Of a DNA stretch of 64,000 bases, positions 14,005 to 28,092 are shown one piece after another. Numbering within the stretch: position 1 is the stretch's first letter; every line of letters begins with the position of its first letter. The DNA is from Polyodon spathula (taxonomy: Eukaryota; Chordata; Actinopteri; Acipenseriformes; Polyodontidae), in NCBI RefSeq assembly GCF_017654505.1, contig NC_054559.1:15812370-15876369 (forward strand), given 5' to 3'. Made by a program: the position numbers and the translations under genes. Under the pieces are notes generated by a model. That model was not told the DNA's origin. It did not search any database and saw only the letters and a program-made list of their open reading frames with translations.

Positions 14005-14220
14005 CATATTAAATACATGTTACAATGTTATTGTGCATAGTTACAATGTACTTCATGTGCAAATCTTTTTGCACGATATTTGTAAGTACACAATTGTATC
14101 AGGAAATGATTAGGATTAGGGCTAGGGTTAGGGTTAGGGTTATATCAAGAAAGTATGCATAATAACACTGTAATTACCATGTAACTACAGTGTACATTCA
14201 CAGTGTACAGGGTTACCCTG
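14005..14220. mobile_element. MITE-like element with (TTAGGG)n core, both arms
   Basis: The left arm (ACAATGTTATTGTGCATAG, TACAATGTACTTCATGTG) is followed by a TTAGGG-like tract at about 14110-14141. The right arm is ATGCATAATAACACTGTAAT. The arms are imperfect inverted copies, so this looks close to a complete member of the family. Confidence 0.7.
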
Positions 14221-16152
14221 TTTAGACAAAGCTGTACTTTGTGAGTCTCCTGGGGAAGTTTGTGAGTCTGTTTAAACTCAGAGGAAGGGATATTGTTTAA
14301 TTCCAGATTAGCATGCTGTTAAGACATCATTGCAGGCTGCTGACCTGAGCAAATCCTTGCCTGGTTCTCAGACTCCTACTCCTCTGAAATTCTCTTCAAG
14401 GGGAAGCGCTGTTGTCAAATCTGAGCAAGGCCACTACCTGGCAGCCACTGAAACCTCTCACTGCCCACATCTGATCTCTCCCGTCTCATCAGAAAGGGGG
14501 ATAATAAGAAGCTTCTTTTGAAATGCTGGTAGAGGGACTAACCAGAATGAATATTCTATCTCTAGCCATTGTAAAACTCTAAAGAGAAACACTGCAGTCT
14601 TCAGGAAGGCCTTGAACTATACAAAGACACTCTCAGGGATATTCTCATTTTCTGTACTCAGCACCTTGTGAATCACTAAGAGACAGCAGGGTTTATCACT
14701 GCTCTTCAAACTCTTAACAAGTGTTGATTTTGACCCGCCAGTTTGAGCCCCAGCTTACTTTAGAGCATTTTACAGCACTGCGGAATCCCAGTGGATCACT
14801 TCAGCATTCCTATATAAAACAAGGCACGTCAACCCTCTTGTCCTTGATGTAGAATCATGGCACTGTTTCCTTGTTTGGGTGTGCTTAGTGAATACGCAAC
14901 TGCAGTGAAATTGCTGCATTAGCAGCTTCAGCGTACTTAATTACTTTTTGATATGCTATTCTTCTGGCACGTTTGAAAGCAAAGCATGTTTGAATACAAT
15001 GGCTCTATTTCTGTAGCCTGGAGTACAGCTATTAAACTTAGTGCTTGATTTCAGTACAGACAGCATAGGAAGATTTCACACTGACATGTTTAGTACAGCT
15101 GGGTTTGATTTGCACCACTTATCCTTGCAGGTGAATCTTGCCCAGCCTAGGTTAGTATTCAAAGATAAGAGCTGTAAAGCTGGCCCATTTCAGCAGAGGA
15201 CTAATTCAATTCAGCTATATTTTACTGCATTGATAACAAGACATCCATTTTAAGTACTTTGACACTGTAAATACAATGCTCAGGGACACACATCAATAAA
15301 CACCAGAAGAGGGCTGCTCAATAACATTTAGCTGTGGGGGAAGCAAACATTTAAATCACTGCTCTGCTCTCACTTGCTTGTGCTGCAGTGGCCAGACTCA
15401 TGCTTTGGCTGAAGAGTCTTTGCACACAGTATAGGGGTGGATTCAATGAAATAAAAAAGCACAGTTCCAGCATTATTCTCTTGTGTATTTGTGATTTGAA
15501 TTGTGATTAGAAAGGCAGCCTTTCTGAGTACTCAGTTGAAATACAAGCAAATACCAAGTGCTACCAAGCTGCCCTCTTTAAACATGGTCTTCAGGAGCCG
15601 TGCAATGCATGTTCTATTGTCAGTATCTGAACTTTTGTGCACTATACTGAAATAAATCGATAAATCAATAGAGCTACCCCCACATTCACAACTGGAATGA
15701 CATCTGACACCACGGAGGTAATTACAAGCCATTAACACGAATCTCTTCATCTGTCACCCTGGGAGACTCTGCATCAGCATCCAGAGAAAACATTTCTGCC
15801 TTTTAATGTTATTGTTTGATCATCTATGCAAGAAAAAGCCAGGGGCTATATATTGTTCATAAGCTTTTTTTTATCTTATAAAACCAGAATCAAAGAATTA
15901 AGCAATATGTCTAAAGCGCTCCAGATTTAGGACTGGACCTTCATTTTTATCGCTTGTCATTTGGATCTGTTGACCACTGTTAAATTGTCTATAGAGAATG
16001 TGCCTGTCTGCAGAGATATGTGGTGGACATCTGCTACCCGAAGAGGCTTCAGTGTGACAGGTGAAATATGAGTGTGCAGCCAGTGAGAGGTTAGTGTCAA
16101 ATATGTGTTTTTAAAGCAAAGATAAAACAAGACTGTGCCGTGTCTCCAGGCA
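14221..16152. other. Intergenic, nothing recognised
   Basis: There is no coding signal and no repeat beyond short low-complexity runs. Confidence 0.5.

Positions 16153-16222
<70 letters not shown>
16153..16222. repeat. (GA)n microsatellite
   Basis: About 35 GA units with one early interruption. Confidence 0.95.
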
Positions 16223-16225
<3 letters not shown>

Positions 16226-16321
16226 GACTTTATCAGTTGAAGAGGGTACATGTTCTTTACTGAGTTTGTCCTTGAGATGTGGAACTAATACAGTACCTTA
16301 CCTTTTTACAACTGATTGCAT

Positions 16322-16395
16322 TCAACATCAATCAATCTGTATTTTGTATAGCGCCTTTCATAGTGGACCACCGTCACAAAGCACTTAACATGGAC
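16322..16395. repeat. Dispersed repeat with AGCGCCTTTCATAGTGGACC
   Basis: It shares the block ATCAATC, TATAGCGCCTTTCATAGTGG and CACAAAGCACTT with the copy at 62242. Such 'TATAGCGCC' tails are common in fish genomes as ends of retroposons; the family is not assigned here. Confidence 0.6.
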
Positions 16396-16489
16396 AATGA
16401 ATAACAGGCACCCCAGGAACAGAACAAAATGATCATCTATCCGGCATTTTAATGAAATAATTATCATGTCGGGACAATGACAGAGCTGA

Positions 16490-16492
<3 letters not shown>

Positions 16493-16540
<48 letters not shown>
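16493..16540. repeat. (TA)n microsatellite
   Basis: About 24 TA units beside the CGGGTA cluster. Confidence 0.95.
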
Positions 16541-16545
<5 letters not shown>

Positions 16546-16554
16546 TTATATATA

Positions 16555-16690
16555 TCTATACCGGGTACCGGGTACCTACGGGTTCCAAACTCGCCCAACT
16601 CGAAAACACGGGTACCGGTCGGGTTTTAAATTACCCGACTTTACCCGGGTTTCTTTTTACTACCCGGTTTTCGATTTGTTAATTTGAGAA
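16555..16690. mobile_element. Cluster of CGGGTA/TACCCG motifs, possible hAT terminus
   Basis: At least eight CGGGTA, TACCCG or CCGGGT words in both orientations occur within about 130 bp, directly after a (TA)n tract. Subterminal arrays of short motifs of this kind occur in hAT-type elements. I found no second end. Confidence 0.35.
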
Positions 16691-17471
16691 TTTAAAGAAA
16701 ATGTAAAAAATATGACAGTGCAATTGTAAGCCAGTGTATTAAAGACAATGTTAAAAGAAGCTGTTGCATTAACCATTTTCTTAACTGAGAGGATATCAAT
16801 GTTTCACAGAAAACTATAACACAGCGAGCGGCAAGTACAGCTCAATAATAATAACTCGGCGACTAGTCTTCTCAGGAACTAAATCAGAAACAAAACAACA
16901 TAACAACACCCTATTGGTTTATGTCAGTGATAATTCTGTGATCCATTAATAACTACAGTGTGGCTTCCAATAGGGGATGCTTTATCTCCAGTTATCGTGT
17001 AGATATGTTTCTTTTAAAACAAGTAGCCTTTATTTAAAAATAAATACAATAATGTGGAGCACATTAACTAAGTGTGCTTCCTCCTTTGAATGAAATATTT
17101 CCTTGGCAGAGTTTGCAAATTCCATTTCCCCTGCCTGGTAATGAACTTCCACTCAATGTATTTGCTTGGATACCATTGTTATGTATTGACGAGACAGAAT
17201 TTAGTGATCACGAACAAAACTGAATTGTTAATCAAACAGACGCATGTGTCCCTTTTGCGACTGCTGTCAAAACCCAGCTGGCTCAATTTACAGTAGCTAT
17301 TGCGACAGTCCATAACATAACAGAGGTGCTGTACTACTGCATTAGTTTAAAACTGGACAGAACAGCCATGTTAACAACAACAACAACAGCGGAATATGGC
17401 CAATATATGTCTCAAAGAATCCTGCAGCATGATGCGCATTTAACTTCAATAACTGTATTGAAACTAATATG

Positions 17472-17472
<1 letters not shown>

Positions 17473-17508
<36 letters not shown>

Positions 17509-17541
17509 TATTATTATTATTATTATTATTATATTATTATT
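17473..17541. repeat. (ATT)n microsatellite
   Basis: About 22 ATT units with two slips. Confidence 0.95.
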
Positions 17542-17679
17542 TCGATGTTTCCAGTACTGAAAAAGGTTACACAAGTCTACAGATCTGAAGGGTTAACTGC
17601 ATACGTACCACATATATATATTATACATAGTACTTGAAATTTTGTAATTATATACTAATCCTAGATCTGGGTACACAGG

Positions 17680-17806
<127 letters not shown>

Positions 17807-18699
17807 TTATGTGCAGCATGGAAACAGAGAAGTCATTTATTTCAACCGGTTGACATCCTAACGTGCAAAAGCACAGCTCAACAGAGAGCCGTCAGCAAAA
17901 CCTTGAGACTGAAACACAGCCTCTGTATCTTAATCTGTTTTATCTGAAACACAATAATAATATTTGTAAGGGTTCTCCCGTCCGAATTTCTGAATTTCCA
18001 AACGTCCCTGTCCTGCTTGAGCTCACAGAGATGTATCAGTCAGAATGCTAACATTACCTAAAAAAAACCCACAAGAACATTTAAAACAGTGATTTCTGCA
18101 CCAGCTGCTAATGCACGAAATGATTCTGAACAGCTTGGAAATGAACAGTCTGTGTCTTTTCATTGTGCAAACAGTGCAAACAACCCCATAGTTCAGAAAT
18201 GCAAATCAGACGCTCAGAAGATTGCTTGTCTCTTACAAGCACCGTAATCTCTTTCTTTTCATTCATTCATTTATTTATATATTTATTTATTGTCAATACA
18301 CAGGTGTTGTAGTTTTGATGTGTTTTTCTCCTTTCTGAAAAATATGTCATAGATTGCCCTGGAGACAAAATATCATGGTGAATGTGCACATCCATCTACC
18401 AGACTGCATCGAAGCTTGACAAGCTAATGTCCTTCTTCACGTTGCTCCCTTAGCATTTCTACTTTTCAATCCTGTTTATTCTCAGAACCCTCAACTGGTG
18501 TGTTAATCAGTTGCAGTGCTCTGAAGAAACCACAGGAGTCTCTGGGCTTGCCTGAAGCAGATATTGCTAGCTGCACTTATTATTTTATCTCAGTAAATGC
18601 CCTTGACTGCACAAAGCAACATTTTTGCATGTCTTTGATAAATGTCACTCGGGTGCCCTCTCTTCTCTTTATGTTAGAGCGTAACACTGAAGCTGTGCC

Positions 18700-19680
18700 A
18701 GGTATAAGAACATAAGAACATAAGAAATGTTACAGACGAGAGGAGGCCATTTGGCCTATCTTGCTTGTTTGGTTGTTAGTAGCTTATTAATTCCAGAATC
18801 TCATCAAGCAGCTTCTTGAAAGATCCCAGGGTGTCGGCTTCAACGACATTACTGGGGAGTTGGTTCCAGACCCTCATGATTCTTTGTGTAAAAAAAGTAC
18901 CTCCTATTTCCTGTTCTGAATGCCCCTTTATCTAATCTCCATTTGTGACCCCTGGTCGTTGTTTCTTTTTTCAGAACTTTCTTCTCTAATCATTACTTTC
19001 TGTTTTCTACATGTTAACCACTCCCTAATCTATGTGCATGCATTTCCTTGAATTCCTACTGTATTCAGTTGGAGAATTAATCTTTTTTATGCAGGACTTT
19101 GTCAAAAGCTTTCTCGAAATCTAAATAAACCATGTCACATGTTTTGCAATTAGTTAGACATGATCTCCCTTTCCTAAAACCATGCTGACTGTCTCACAGG
19201 ATACTGTTACCATATAGGTAATTTTCCATTTTGGATCTTATTATATTTTCCATAAGTTTACATATAATTGAAGTCAGGCTTATTGGTCTGTAGTTGCCTG
19301 GTTCGGTTTTATCTCCCTTTTTGTGGATTGGTATTATGTTTGCAATTCTCCAGTCTGTCGGTATAAGCCCTGTCTCAAGATACTGTTGCATGATCTAGGT
19401 TAGCGGTTTGTAAATCTTTCATTTTTTTGAGTACTATTGGGAGGATCTCATCTGGCCCAGGGGATTTGTTTATTTTAAGAGCTCCTAGTTCCTTTAACAC
19501 TTCTGCCTCGGTTATGCTAAAGTTACTTAAAACTGGATAGGAACAGGTGGACATGTGGGGCATGTTGTCCATATCCTCCTTAGTAAAACCACTTGTGAAA
19601 AGTAATCATTTACTATATTTCCTCTTCTTCTAGGTATAGTGGAAAGGGCAGGTTTATTACTAACCATCTTAACACTTGTT
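18700..19680 (-). mobile_element. Degraded LINE copy with RT finger motifs
   Basis: The minus strand reads, in order, EVLKELGALKINKSPGPDEI, then DWRIANIIPIHKKGDKTEPG with NYRPISLTS, then a YLDFEKAFDKV-like motif A. It then jumps directly to the KKET-TRGHKW end segment, so the palm core with FADD is deleted. A frameshift separates the first two blocks near 19375-19391. The 3' end carries an octamer tail, AAGAACAT repeats on the plus strand at about 18704-18727. It is the same family as the copies at 1627 and 60167. Confidence 0.85.
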
Positions 19681-21569
19681 TACAAGATATCGAATGCACT
19701 TGGCTTTCTGCTGCGCTTTTCAAAGGTTTATAATCGGCCACAAAAGCAAATCAAACATTAATAAACAGTAATACCATTACAGTCCCCTTCCAGCTGGAGA
19801 GCTACAAAGTTACAATGGTTTAGCTGTGCAGCTATGGCTAAAGGTTTAGCATCACCCCATAGAATAGAATTATCATCTGAGTATTGGGATATATACAATC
19901 TCCGATCATAAAGTTGCCTTGACTAGAAACTAACTTTTGACTCATACTGAGCCAAGCCTACTCCTTTCTCTGTCCTACCAGTCTATATTCTGCCAAGCTG
20001 AATCTCAATATGTTGCGCAGCTTGTGTTTGCCATTATTGTCAGCTACTTGGCTCAGCGGCCCTGTTCTTCACACCTCATTATAGGACTCCTTAAGGTCAA
20101 TTAAACGCAGGGCCATTCGCAAAGCTTTGTCAAGTCTATAAACACTTTATCAGTACCTGCACATGTCCAAGTAGCAGGTGCTCTAAAATGCCTCTCTGTT
20201 CCCACAAAGGGCACAGTGCTAAGAGTCTGTATACATTATGATATTAAAACCCCCAAATATCTTTCAACTCCTCAGCTCCTTGTGAACAGATGCTCCCGTG
20301 TGTAAATAAACCAGCTAAAGAAGGTGCTATTTTAGACTTGAAATGGTTATATGCTTTACCCTCATTGCTCTGTACTGCACATAATTATAGTCATAGAACT
20401 GATTATTTAAAAAAAAAGGTTTAATTAAGACCATTGATTAAACATAATTCATTTTACTGAGAATTACATTACGTCTCGATTTTTTTCGGTATGAAGACAC
20501 TGATAAGAAGTGAAGTAAACTTTGATTTTGAATCTGCTCTCATTTTTGGTACAGTATTACCAGTTTACTATAACACACCAGTAGAAATAAAATTTCCAGA
20601 AAAGTAGAGAAGATTGGCATGTAAGTGTTCAAATGATCAAAATAACCCTTTGTTACATAAGAGCCTACATCTTACCAGCACACATTCATGAAGGCACAAT
20701 ACCGATTGGCTTATAAGTGGGAGCCCCTTGTTTTGTGATTGGATGTGACTGATGACACAATAAAGGGGCTGAATGGAACTCTCGCATTTCAATGCGCAGG
20801 GTTCTACAGGTTCCAGTTCTGGCTGCATGCATAAAACAAGGAACAATATTGTTGACAGGCTGGATCCTCTAGTGCCCAAAGACAGCTGCTGTCTTTGATG
20901 TCTATGTGTTCTGTTATGTATTTCTATTGACTGTGACATCATTGTCACAAAAAATACACGTCCACTTTTATCCCCCCTGCCATTCTCCACGATAGCAGCT
21001 CTGACCAGCACATAAATGTTTTCCAGAACCCAGTCTCCTGACTCACCGTGGCACTGATAAACAACCTGCCTTCTACTGTGCTCTCTTCACTGCTGGTGTT
21101 CATACTCTGACATGTGAAAAGGAACAGCTCGCAGGCCTGGCTCCTTGTATTTTCAATGCATTTAAAAATATATATAATAACTATAGTAGTTATTATTAAC
21201 TATAGTTTTAGTTTTTTACGATTGACAGCTGGATGCACCCGGAGATGTTGCTTGTCAGCTGTATGAACAAGCAAAGTGAATACAGGTAGAGAAACAAGCC
21301 AAAACCATTTTCACAAGTGCATTCAGCTTTTCACTCAGAAAAAGCAGAACTTCTAACGATTCACTCTCCTCATCAGCCACTCTGGTTTGTTCATCAGATA
21401 AATGTCATTGTGTATTTTTGACACTGTTGTCTGACTTCCTATGAATCACTAAATCTTTGTTTCATGTTCTCTAATAGCATACTTCCACCTCCTGTATCTT
21501 TTGTTCTTCTTCTAAAAATACAACAGCCTACAGAAATGAACCCTAATTGCATTTACACACAGCTCCCAA

Positions 21570-21720
21570 ACAAGCCGTGTGTACTGTACATGCAGCCACG
21601 CATTCAACCAGCCAGTGTGTACCGCACATGCAGCCACGCATTGAACAAGCCAGTGTACTGTACATGTAGCCACGCATGCAACCAGCCAGTGAGCTGTATA
21701 TGCAGCCAGGCATGCAAGAA
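21570..21720. repeat. Short tandem repeat, period about 36-38 bp
   Basis: About four diverged units carry the shared core CATGCAGCCACGCAT (from about 21589, 21627, 21663 and 21697), separated by AACCAGCCAGTG-type sequence. The open frames crossing it look like repeat translations. Confidence 0.75.
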
Positions 21721-22424
21721 GCACTGTGTACTGTTTCTTCATCTCTATGGATTCTTCTGTGCATTGCGTGATGCATAGTTGACATGGCTGGATTCTCTGA
21801 TCAACACACTGCAGTATATTAACCACCAGTCATGGCACAATAGTTCCTTGGAGCATTGACTCTTACATTTGAGATGGGGATGTGTCAGGTTTGCTTCATG
21901 TAGATCCATCACTTTCATGACTGACTGTCTTCTATAATTTTTTGCTCTCAGCCAGACTTCAGGTCAGAGCCTTCTAATGATTATGATTTGCTGTCGAAAC
22001 ACATTTCCTTCCCAATAGAAAACCATTCACGTGAGGATTTGTCGTTGAGTACACTCTGCACACTGTGAAATAACAGTGCTTCATTTACCAAGCTGATCAG
22101 AGAACGGCTCTCGAGTACAGCACAGGGTACAGCAGCTTCCCCCTGTGGGAATGCAAACCCTCGCGAGCTAGCTCTGGAGTTTGTCCCTAATGAACTCTAG
22201 TGAAAGTACGTTACCAAGTGTGTTTGCGTGGATGATCTTGTATCAATGGGCATGGATCCTGCTTAATGCTAAATACTGTTGCTTTTCTTTTCTTTCTTTT
22301 AGAACTCTGCTTGTGAAGGATTGCATTCATCTTTTGTCCTGTTTTTATTAGGAGGAATGAAGAAAAGAACAACTCTTCTTGACAAGACATTTCATATGTG
22401 TGCGACAGAAACCCACAGTCTCTA

Positions 22425-22570
22425 ACTACACTGTAGTTACAATGTACTTGTGGATACATAGTAATTACATTGTACACACACAGTCACATGTGTAAATGCA
22501 CGTTGTTGTATTGTAACTGCACCACTGATAATATATTTTTACAGTGTTATTACACTGTACTTACTGTCTA
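22425..22570. mobile_element. Diverged MITE-like repeat (tentative)
   Basis: TGTAGTTACAATGTACTTGT and ACATAGTAATTACATTGTAC words resemble the TTAGGG-core MITE arms. No telomere-like core is present. Confidence 0.4.
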
Positions 22571-25500
22571 GTAAGACACATGGCTTTGCTTGCAGTGTTA
22601 TTCGTCTATAACAGTGTAATAACAAAGGCATGGGTTTGGAGCTCTAGGCACTGCTTAGTTTTCGGGGTGATAGCCCTAGAGGAAAGCTCAGGGTGGGTGG
22701 CACAGTTACGCATGCCATTCTCCAATACAGCATATACAGCAACTGATACTATGGGACCGTACTAATGTAGTCAATTAGTCAATGTATTGAACATGCATTT
22801 GGAAGAACCCTATTTTAATGTGTGCATGGTGCTAAGGAAATTCCTTCATGATGCTCCTGATCCCTCTTCTCCATGCTTATTTCTCTTTGCTATACTCTGC
22901 CTTATCTTCTCTGAGGAGCCAGGGAGGAATGGATATTGCATTTCCTCTAATCTTGCCCTCTTTTCCTCAGTCAAAGAATTGAGCCCTCTGCACACATATA
23001 ATTAGCACCAGATTGATTAGGGCGAAGCATAAGGTCAACAGGACATCCGTTTTTCACAGATCAATCTGCAGGAGCTTCCAAACAAGTTTTCTACACAGAG
23101 TAAACTGCTCCCCTTTTTCAGATGTAGTTCAAGCGCATCGGGTATAACAGAATCTATTTTTAGCTCACCTTCTCTTCTATTTCCATGACATCTTCATACT
23201 ATTACAGACACTCTTCAAAAAGAAAGAACAGCCAGTAGAAGGCCAGTTCAAGACAAGCTCAGCCAGCCGGAACATGGCACGTTGCTGATCTGGGCTGGTG
23301 TTCCACAGAGGGCTCAGCCTTGGCCTCTGTGCCCATCTCAGAAGGGGTGAGTTGGTTTCTGAGCCTGGATGTCAGGGTTTGATCGTCAGTCAGTTCCACA
23401 TACCACATGGGAGTATACAGTGAGGAGGCAGTGTGTGGCGCACAGATGTCAAATGTTCAGTTGCAATTCCTTCGTGACCCTGAGATCACTTCAGAGGTTG
23501 GCACTTTGGGTCTTTTTAGTTCTTTCTTCTTCATTTTCCACGATTCTGGGTCCCAGTCCCAATTTCACTGTTCTGTTCGCATTCCAGTCCATCTGTCAGC
23601 CTGTCTCCAAGCCAGATGTCCTGCCCTGCTTTACAATGCGCATGACACTTGATTTGTAATGCATTTCTAATGCACGTCTCTACTCCAAGCTTTGTGTAAT
23701 TATGTAAGAATCTGCTTGTGTGTTTGAGGTATGGTAACAGGCCAGCTTGACAGTGATTCTTACCTAGGTGAAGTGCCACCAATTCTCAATGCATTCATAG
23801 TCACACCAAGCGTTCTCCATTCGCACTTATGGTGCATTTTTTAACAGTTAGATAAATTAAGATTCGAAACTGTGTGCTAAGCACCTCCCTAAATCCCGCT
23901 TTATTAAAACATTCTGTTTTAAATTCATTAAGATGTCTCAGATAATACATTTGAAATGGCAAAATCCAAACTCACGAAATCAGTTAAGATAATGTGGGTT
24001 ATTTTATCACCCAGGAACTGCAAAATTAGCATCAAATATATGAACTCTGCAGTAGCGATAATTAAGCTGGCTAGCTGCAGTAGTGTTTTCACAGATTCCA
24101 CCTGTTTCATTAAGTATTTTATATTAGTTTTAAAGCTCTTCTTCTCTGGCTGTAATCTCCTATCAGTCTTTTTGGGGGTGGGTGACAGGACTGGAGAGCA
24201 GTGACAGTGTTAATCACAGCTTCCTCTCTGCTAGATTCTACTTTCTCAATGCAATGTGGATAATTTGCTTGAATGTTGCTTTAGGCACAATCGTCGTTTG
24301 GAGACGTGACATTCTAATTAAAACCATTGATGTTGTTGGTTAATTTTTTTTAATATCGTTAAAACATTTATTTTAGCACGCCATTAATGTTCTCCTTCAG
24401 TAGACAAAGCATTTGTTTTGATTTTATTAACTGTATCCGCAGGGCTCTTGAACACAGTTGAACGTGGGCTCGTTTTACATTGCACTCCTGCACTATTCTC
24501 AATAAATCAAAATAAGAAGCAAAAACAGATTACTCAGCCCAGAACATTGGGTGCAGGTGTTTTCTTGATTTTTTTTGACCGAGAAATAACTGATCAATTG
24601 TTTGAACACTATTTTTTAATAGTGTTTAAACAGGCAGCTCAGGGGGGTGATCGAATGACGTTATTTAGCTGTGACAAGATAATAAAGCCCCTTCGCACCG
24701 AAACCCAGCACGATTACTCTGAGTCAACGGTTCAACTGTTCAACTTTGCTTTTCAATTTCCCGAATTGCCAAAGGCTGGAATGATCCCCCTTGATAGAAT
24801 TGACAAATTTAATCCAATCTAGCCTGGCTCAGACACATGGGCATCAGCCTTGCACTCTCCCTGGCATGTGCTGCAGTTCTAAAGTGCTTTTCATGCATGT
24901 ACACCAGCATACAAGCAAATAGAAATGTACTGCACACGGTCTTCTGCAACACCATACCTGCCTGGAATGCTGCTTACTTTAATGACAGCTATGGTAAGGT
25001 CTGTTACAGTGTTAGAATGTCTTCAATATGTTAAAATAGAGACATTATTTATCTCCTGTTTTGCCTCCAGTAATGTTCCCTCCAATGTTTAGTTTTAATG
25101 AGCGCTGGTGGGTGTGACAGTAGCCTGGAATCCCTGTTCCCCAAGGACAGGTGCGATTACAGTGCCAAGCTCACACAGGGATCTAAACAGCACTTGCTAT
25201 ACTTGATGATTTGACTAAATCTATTAAAAGTCAAAGGAATTCTTATAAAAAGGGAACAAAACAACAAAGCAAAATGTTCTACAATGACAGGTGCAAGTTT
25301 CTGAGGGTTAAGAGTGAAGCGGAGGTGGCTGAGATCATAGCAATCAGAAAACACAGCTGCTGGGAATGAGAGAGAGAGTCCAGTCCAAGTTGTATAATAA
25401 GCTAGCGGATTACATGCAGTTATTCATTTAGTCCCGTTTCCAATACTGTATAAAACACATATTTCATTAGAGAATAAGGAACTCGCAGCCTTAACAACTG

Positions 25501-27280
25501 CTCATGCTTGCCGGGAAGAAGGCTGTTTTCAAGGGAAGCATAAACTTCTACAAGCTATTGGCACTCAGACTGGCAATTTCCAAACAGCTCAGAGCATCCA
25601 AGCGATACGAAAAACAGCAATAAAAGACATTAATAAGAGCGATTACTCCTGTTTGGCGCGGTTTCCAACATCACAATGATTATAACGTCATTCAAAGCTG
25701 CTTACTCATTACACTGAGCTCGGGATGCTAGTTAATCAGTTCTGACACCCCAATCAGCAGACTAACAGCGTCATGTTCCACTACAAACAGCTACTGAGTG
25801 GCACAACTTGGGGAAGCGAGGGCATTCAGCAGGCAATGTTCTCAAGTACATTATCCCAGAATATATAGTGTAAGGTTACATGCGGACTGGCGCTATCTGC
25901 TGCAGTGCAGATAGAGTAGATGTGGAAATCTATGCTGCACTCATACATAATATAATAATCTGCATAATCCTAGTCCCTGTTGGGTGCCAGTTTTAATATA
26001 GTGAGGATTTGGTTTTTAAAGTTAATAAATGGGATTATTTTGAATCTCTTGCTGATGAGAGCACTCACTTGATAAAGTCCCCACAGCTAGATAGTCCACA
26101 CCATCTCTCCAGAGCCAGTTTAAATCTTCAAGATCATTTGTTGACAAGATTATGAGGTATGAACTAGAGGCCTTCTCAAAAGTGCATGCAGGTTATAAAA
26201 CGTTGCTATATTGGAACGTTCTCTTTGAGCTGTAACGTGCAAAAGTAAAATAGAATGAATGGGACGTGCTTTGTATCCCATCTAATCCTGAGGCCACATA
26301 AATGGCTCCAGCCAGTTTTTAAGCAGAGCTAGACACCCTCAAACTGAATGTGTCTCTGTGGTTAACACTGATGGAAAAGTGGATTGCCAATGAACTGTCA
26401 ATAATGTGTTTCATTTTGAATCGGCACCTCCCTAAAACTACAGAGTTTGCAATTTCCACACCCTGTACTCGATGACAGCCAGCACCAATTAGAGGATGAT
26501 TTATTTCCATGCACAAAAGAGTGCATCCTGTATGGACTGAACTGTCCAGCAAAACACAAAGAAAGGTCACTCATCAGTCTACATCAACAACCCAACGCCA
26601 TGCTGATAATATCTCATTGTTTATCAATGTTGCTATCACAACGTATTAATAAACATCTTGTATCTGAGCTCATTAGCACTCACATTGTCACCTTGCTGGG
26701 ATGGATGCATTTCAAAACAGCACTAGAAGTGGTCCCTTTATGAGCTCTGTGCATGTAAGCTAACTCAGTTACCTGCGTTTCCCCACAGGTGAGCAGGAGC
26801 CCACGTCCGGGAGCAGATGGAGGGGGCATCTTGGAACAGCTGGCAATCAATGCTCCATATAAATCAGAGTTATGGCCAATTTGGCTGGCTCTAAATTAGT
26901 TCAAAAACACGGCCATAAAAATATAAATAATGATTCATGTAGATAAAAAAAAAAAGCAGTATGCATGCACGCAGCAAATTACCAACGCGGAACAAAATAG
27001 AAGCTCTTATGTAATATAGCTCAGAGGAAACAGAATTCTACGCTACGCTAACATGTCACAATGCATGCAGTGTTTACTGTGCAAGAGGAGAAGATGCAGC
27101 ATTACAAACAGAGCTGTGTTGTTCTAATGGGTTTCTGATGGGTTCGGGGTATACGATAGGGAGCAGCATTCAGGAAGCAGCACAGCTGTGCATGTTGATT
27201 AGTTGTCCTAAATGCATTTTTTTATTCAGAAATTGTCGACATAAAGCCAAAGTATTGTGCAGTGGGGGTGTAATAAAGTA

Positions 27281-28092
27281 CAGTACAATGTCGCATATCC
27301 AACCCCCTGTGGACCGGGGTATAGGCGGATATGTGAAAAAGTCAGATTCGGGAACATTTATACATTTACACATGCATAAATAGGTTAGTGAACAAAGACA
27401 ACACTTAAACACAGGGAAATTATTTGCTTTAAAAGTAAGCAAACGTAAACAAGTACAGTGTTGCTATGCGGTTTACTATAAGCCATCTCCAGGCAAAGCT
27501 TTTAAAAAAAAATACAAAACAAACAGCAAATGACAGTAACCTGTAATTAATGGCTTCTTTCTTAACTCTAGAAGTCCTTCCCTCCCTGGTTCTGCTTTCT
27601 TAATATCTCTGTCACGGTACTTTGCGTTCCTTCTTGATATTGCCAACAGCCGATAAGAAGCTTGGTTTAAATATTGCTTCGGCTATTTTAGACAAACGGC
27701 CGGTGAGCATTGCGTTTATAAAGCTTGCTTTGTTTAATTCAAATGCATTTAAAAGCTACAACAACATGCTGCCAATACCTGCAACCGTGCGCTCCACCAA
27801 ACACATTGCACAAAAAAGGAGTAAAACAAGGCTTTCTCCACTGGTGTACTGAAACCTCACTGTTACGCTCAGCTGACTGACACACCCACACAGCCCGCCT
27901 CTCTTAAAGGGGAACGCACCAAAAGGCAGATTGCTAGAACGCTTTCTTTCTGTTTCCATCACTGAAGCTGCATTTGCTGCCAAAGCCTTTACTCTCGTAG
28001 CCTCATTTTAATATGCATTTATTTATTTATTTAGCGAGGCGGTTAATTAATCAGGGCCATTATTTGACGGTCGGATATGCGATGTTCCACTG
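27281..28092. mobile_element. pogo/Tigger-like DNA transposon remnant
   Basis: The left end CAGTACAATGTCGCATATCC and the inverse of the right end CAGTGGAACATCGCATATCC match at 16 of 20 positions. The left flank is TA, and the right flank is TG followed by TA. It is about 812 bp with no recognisable transposase. The CAGT start with a TATCC-like inner end is what I expect of pogo-type elements, but this needs a library search. Confidence 0.75.

Larger units (their letters stand above)
19681..27280. other. Intergenic, nothing coding recognised
   Basis: It holds a Tc1-like terminal fragment (about 19829-19860), the tandem repeat at 21570 and a MITE-like stretch at 22425. A 134-codon open frame at 24418-24822 and overlapping frames at 23369-23659 have no recognisable domains and are probably chance. 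Confidence 0.5.

Noticed and set aside
24418..24822. 134-codon open frame
   Set aside because: It has no recognisable motif, no splice or promoter context, and AT-rich composition typical of chance frames.
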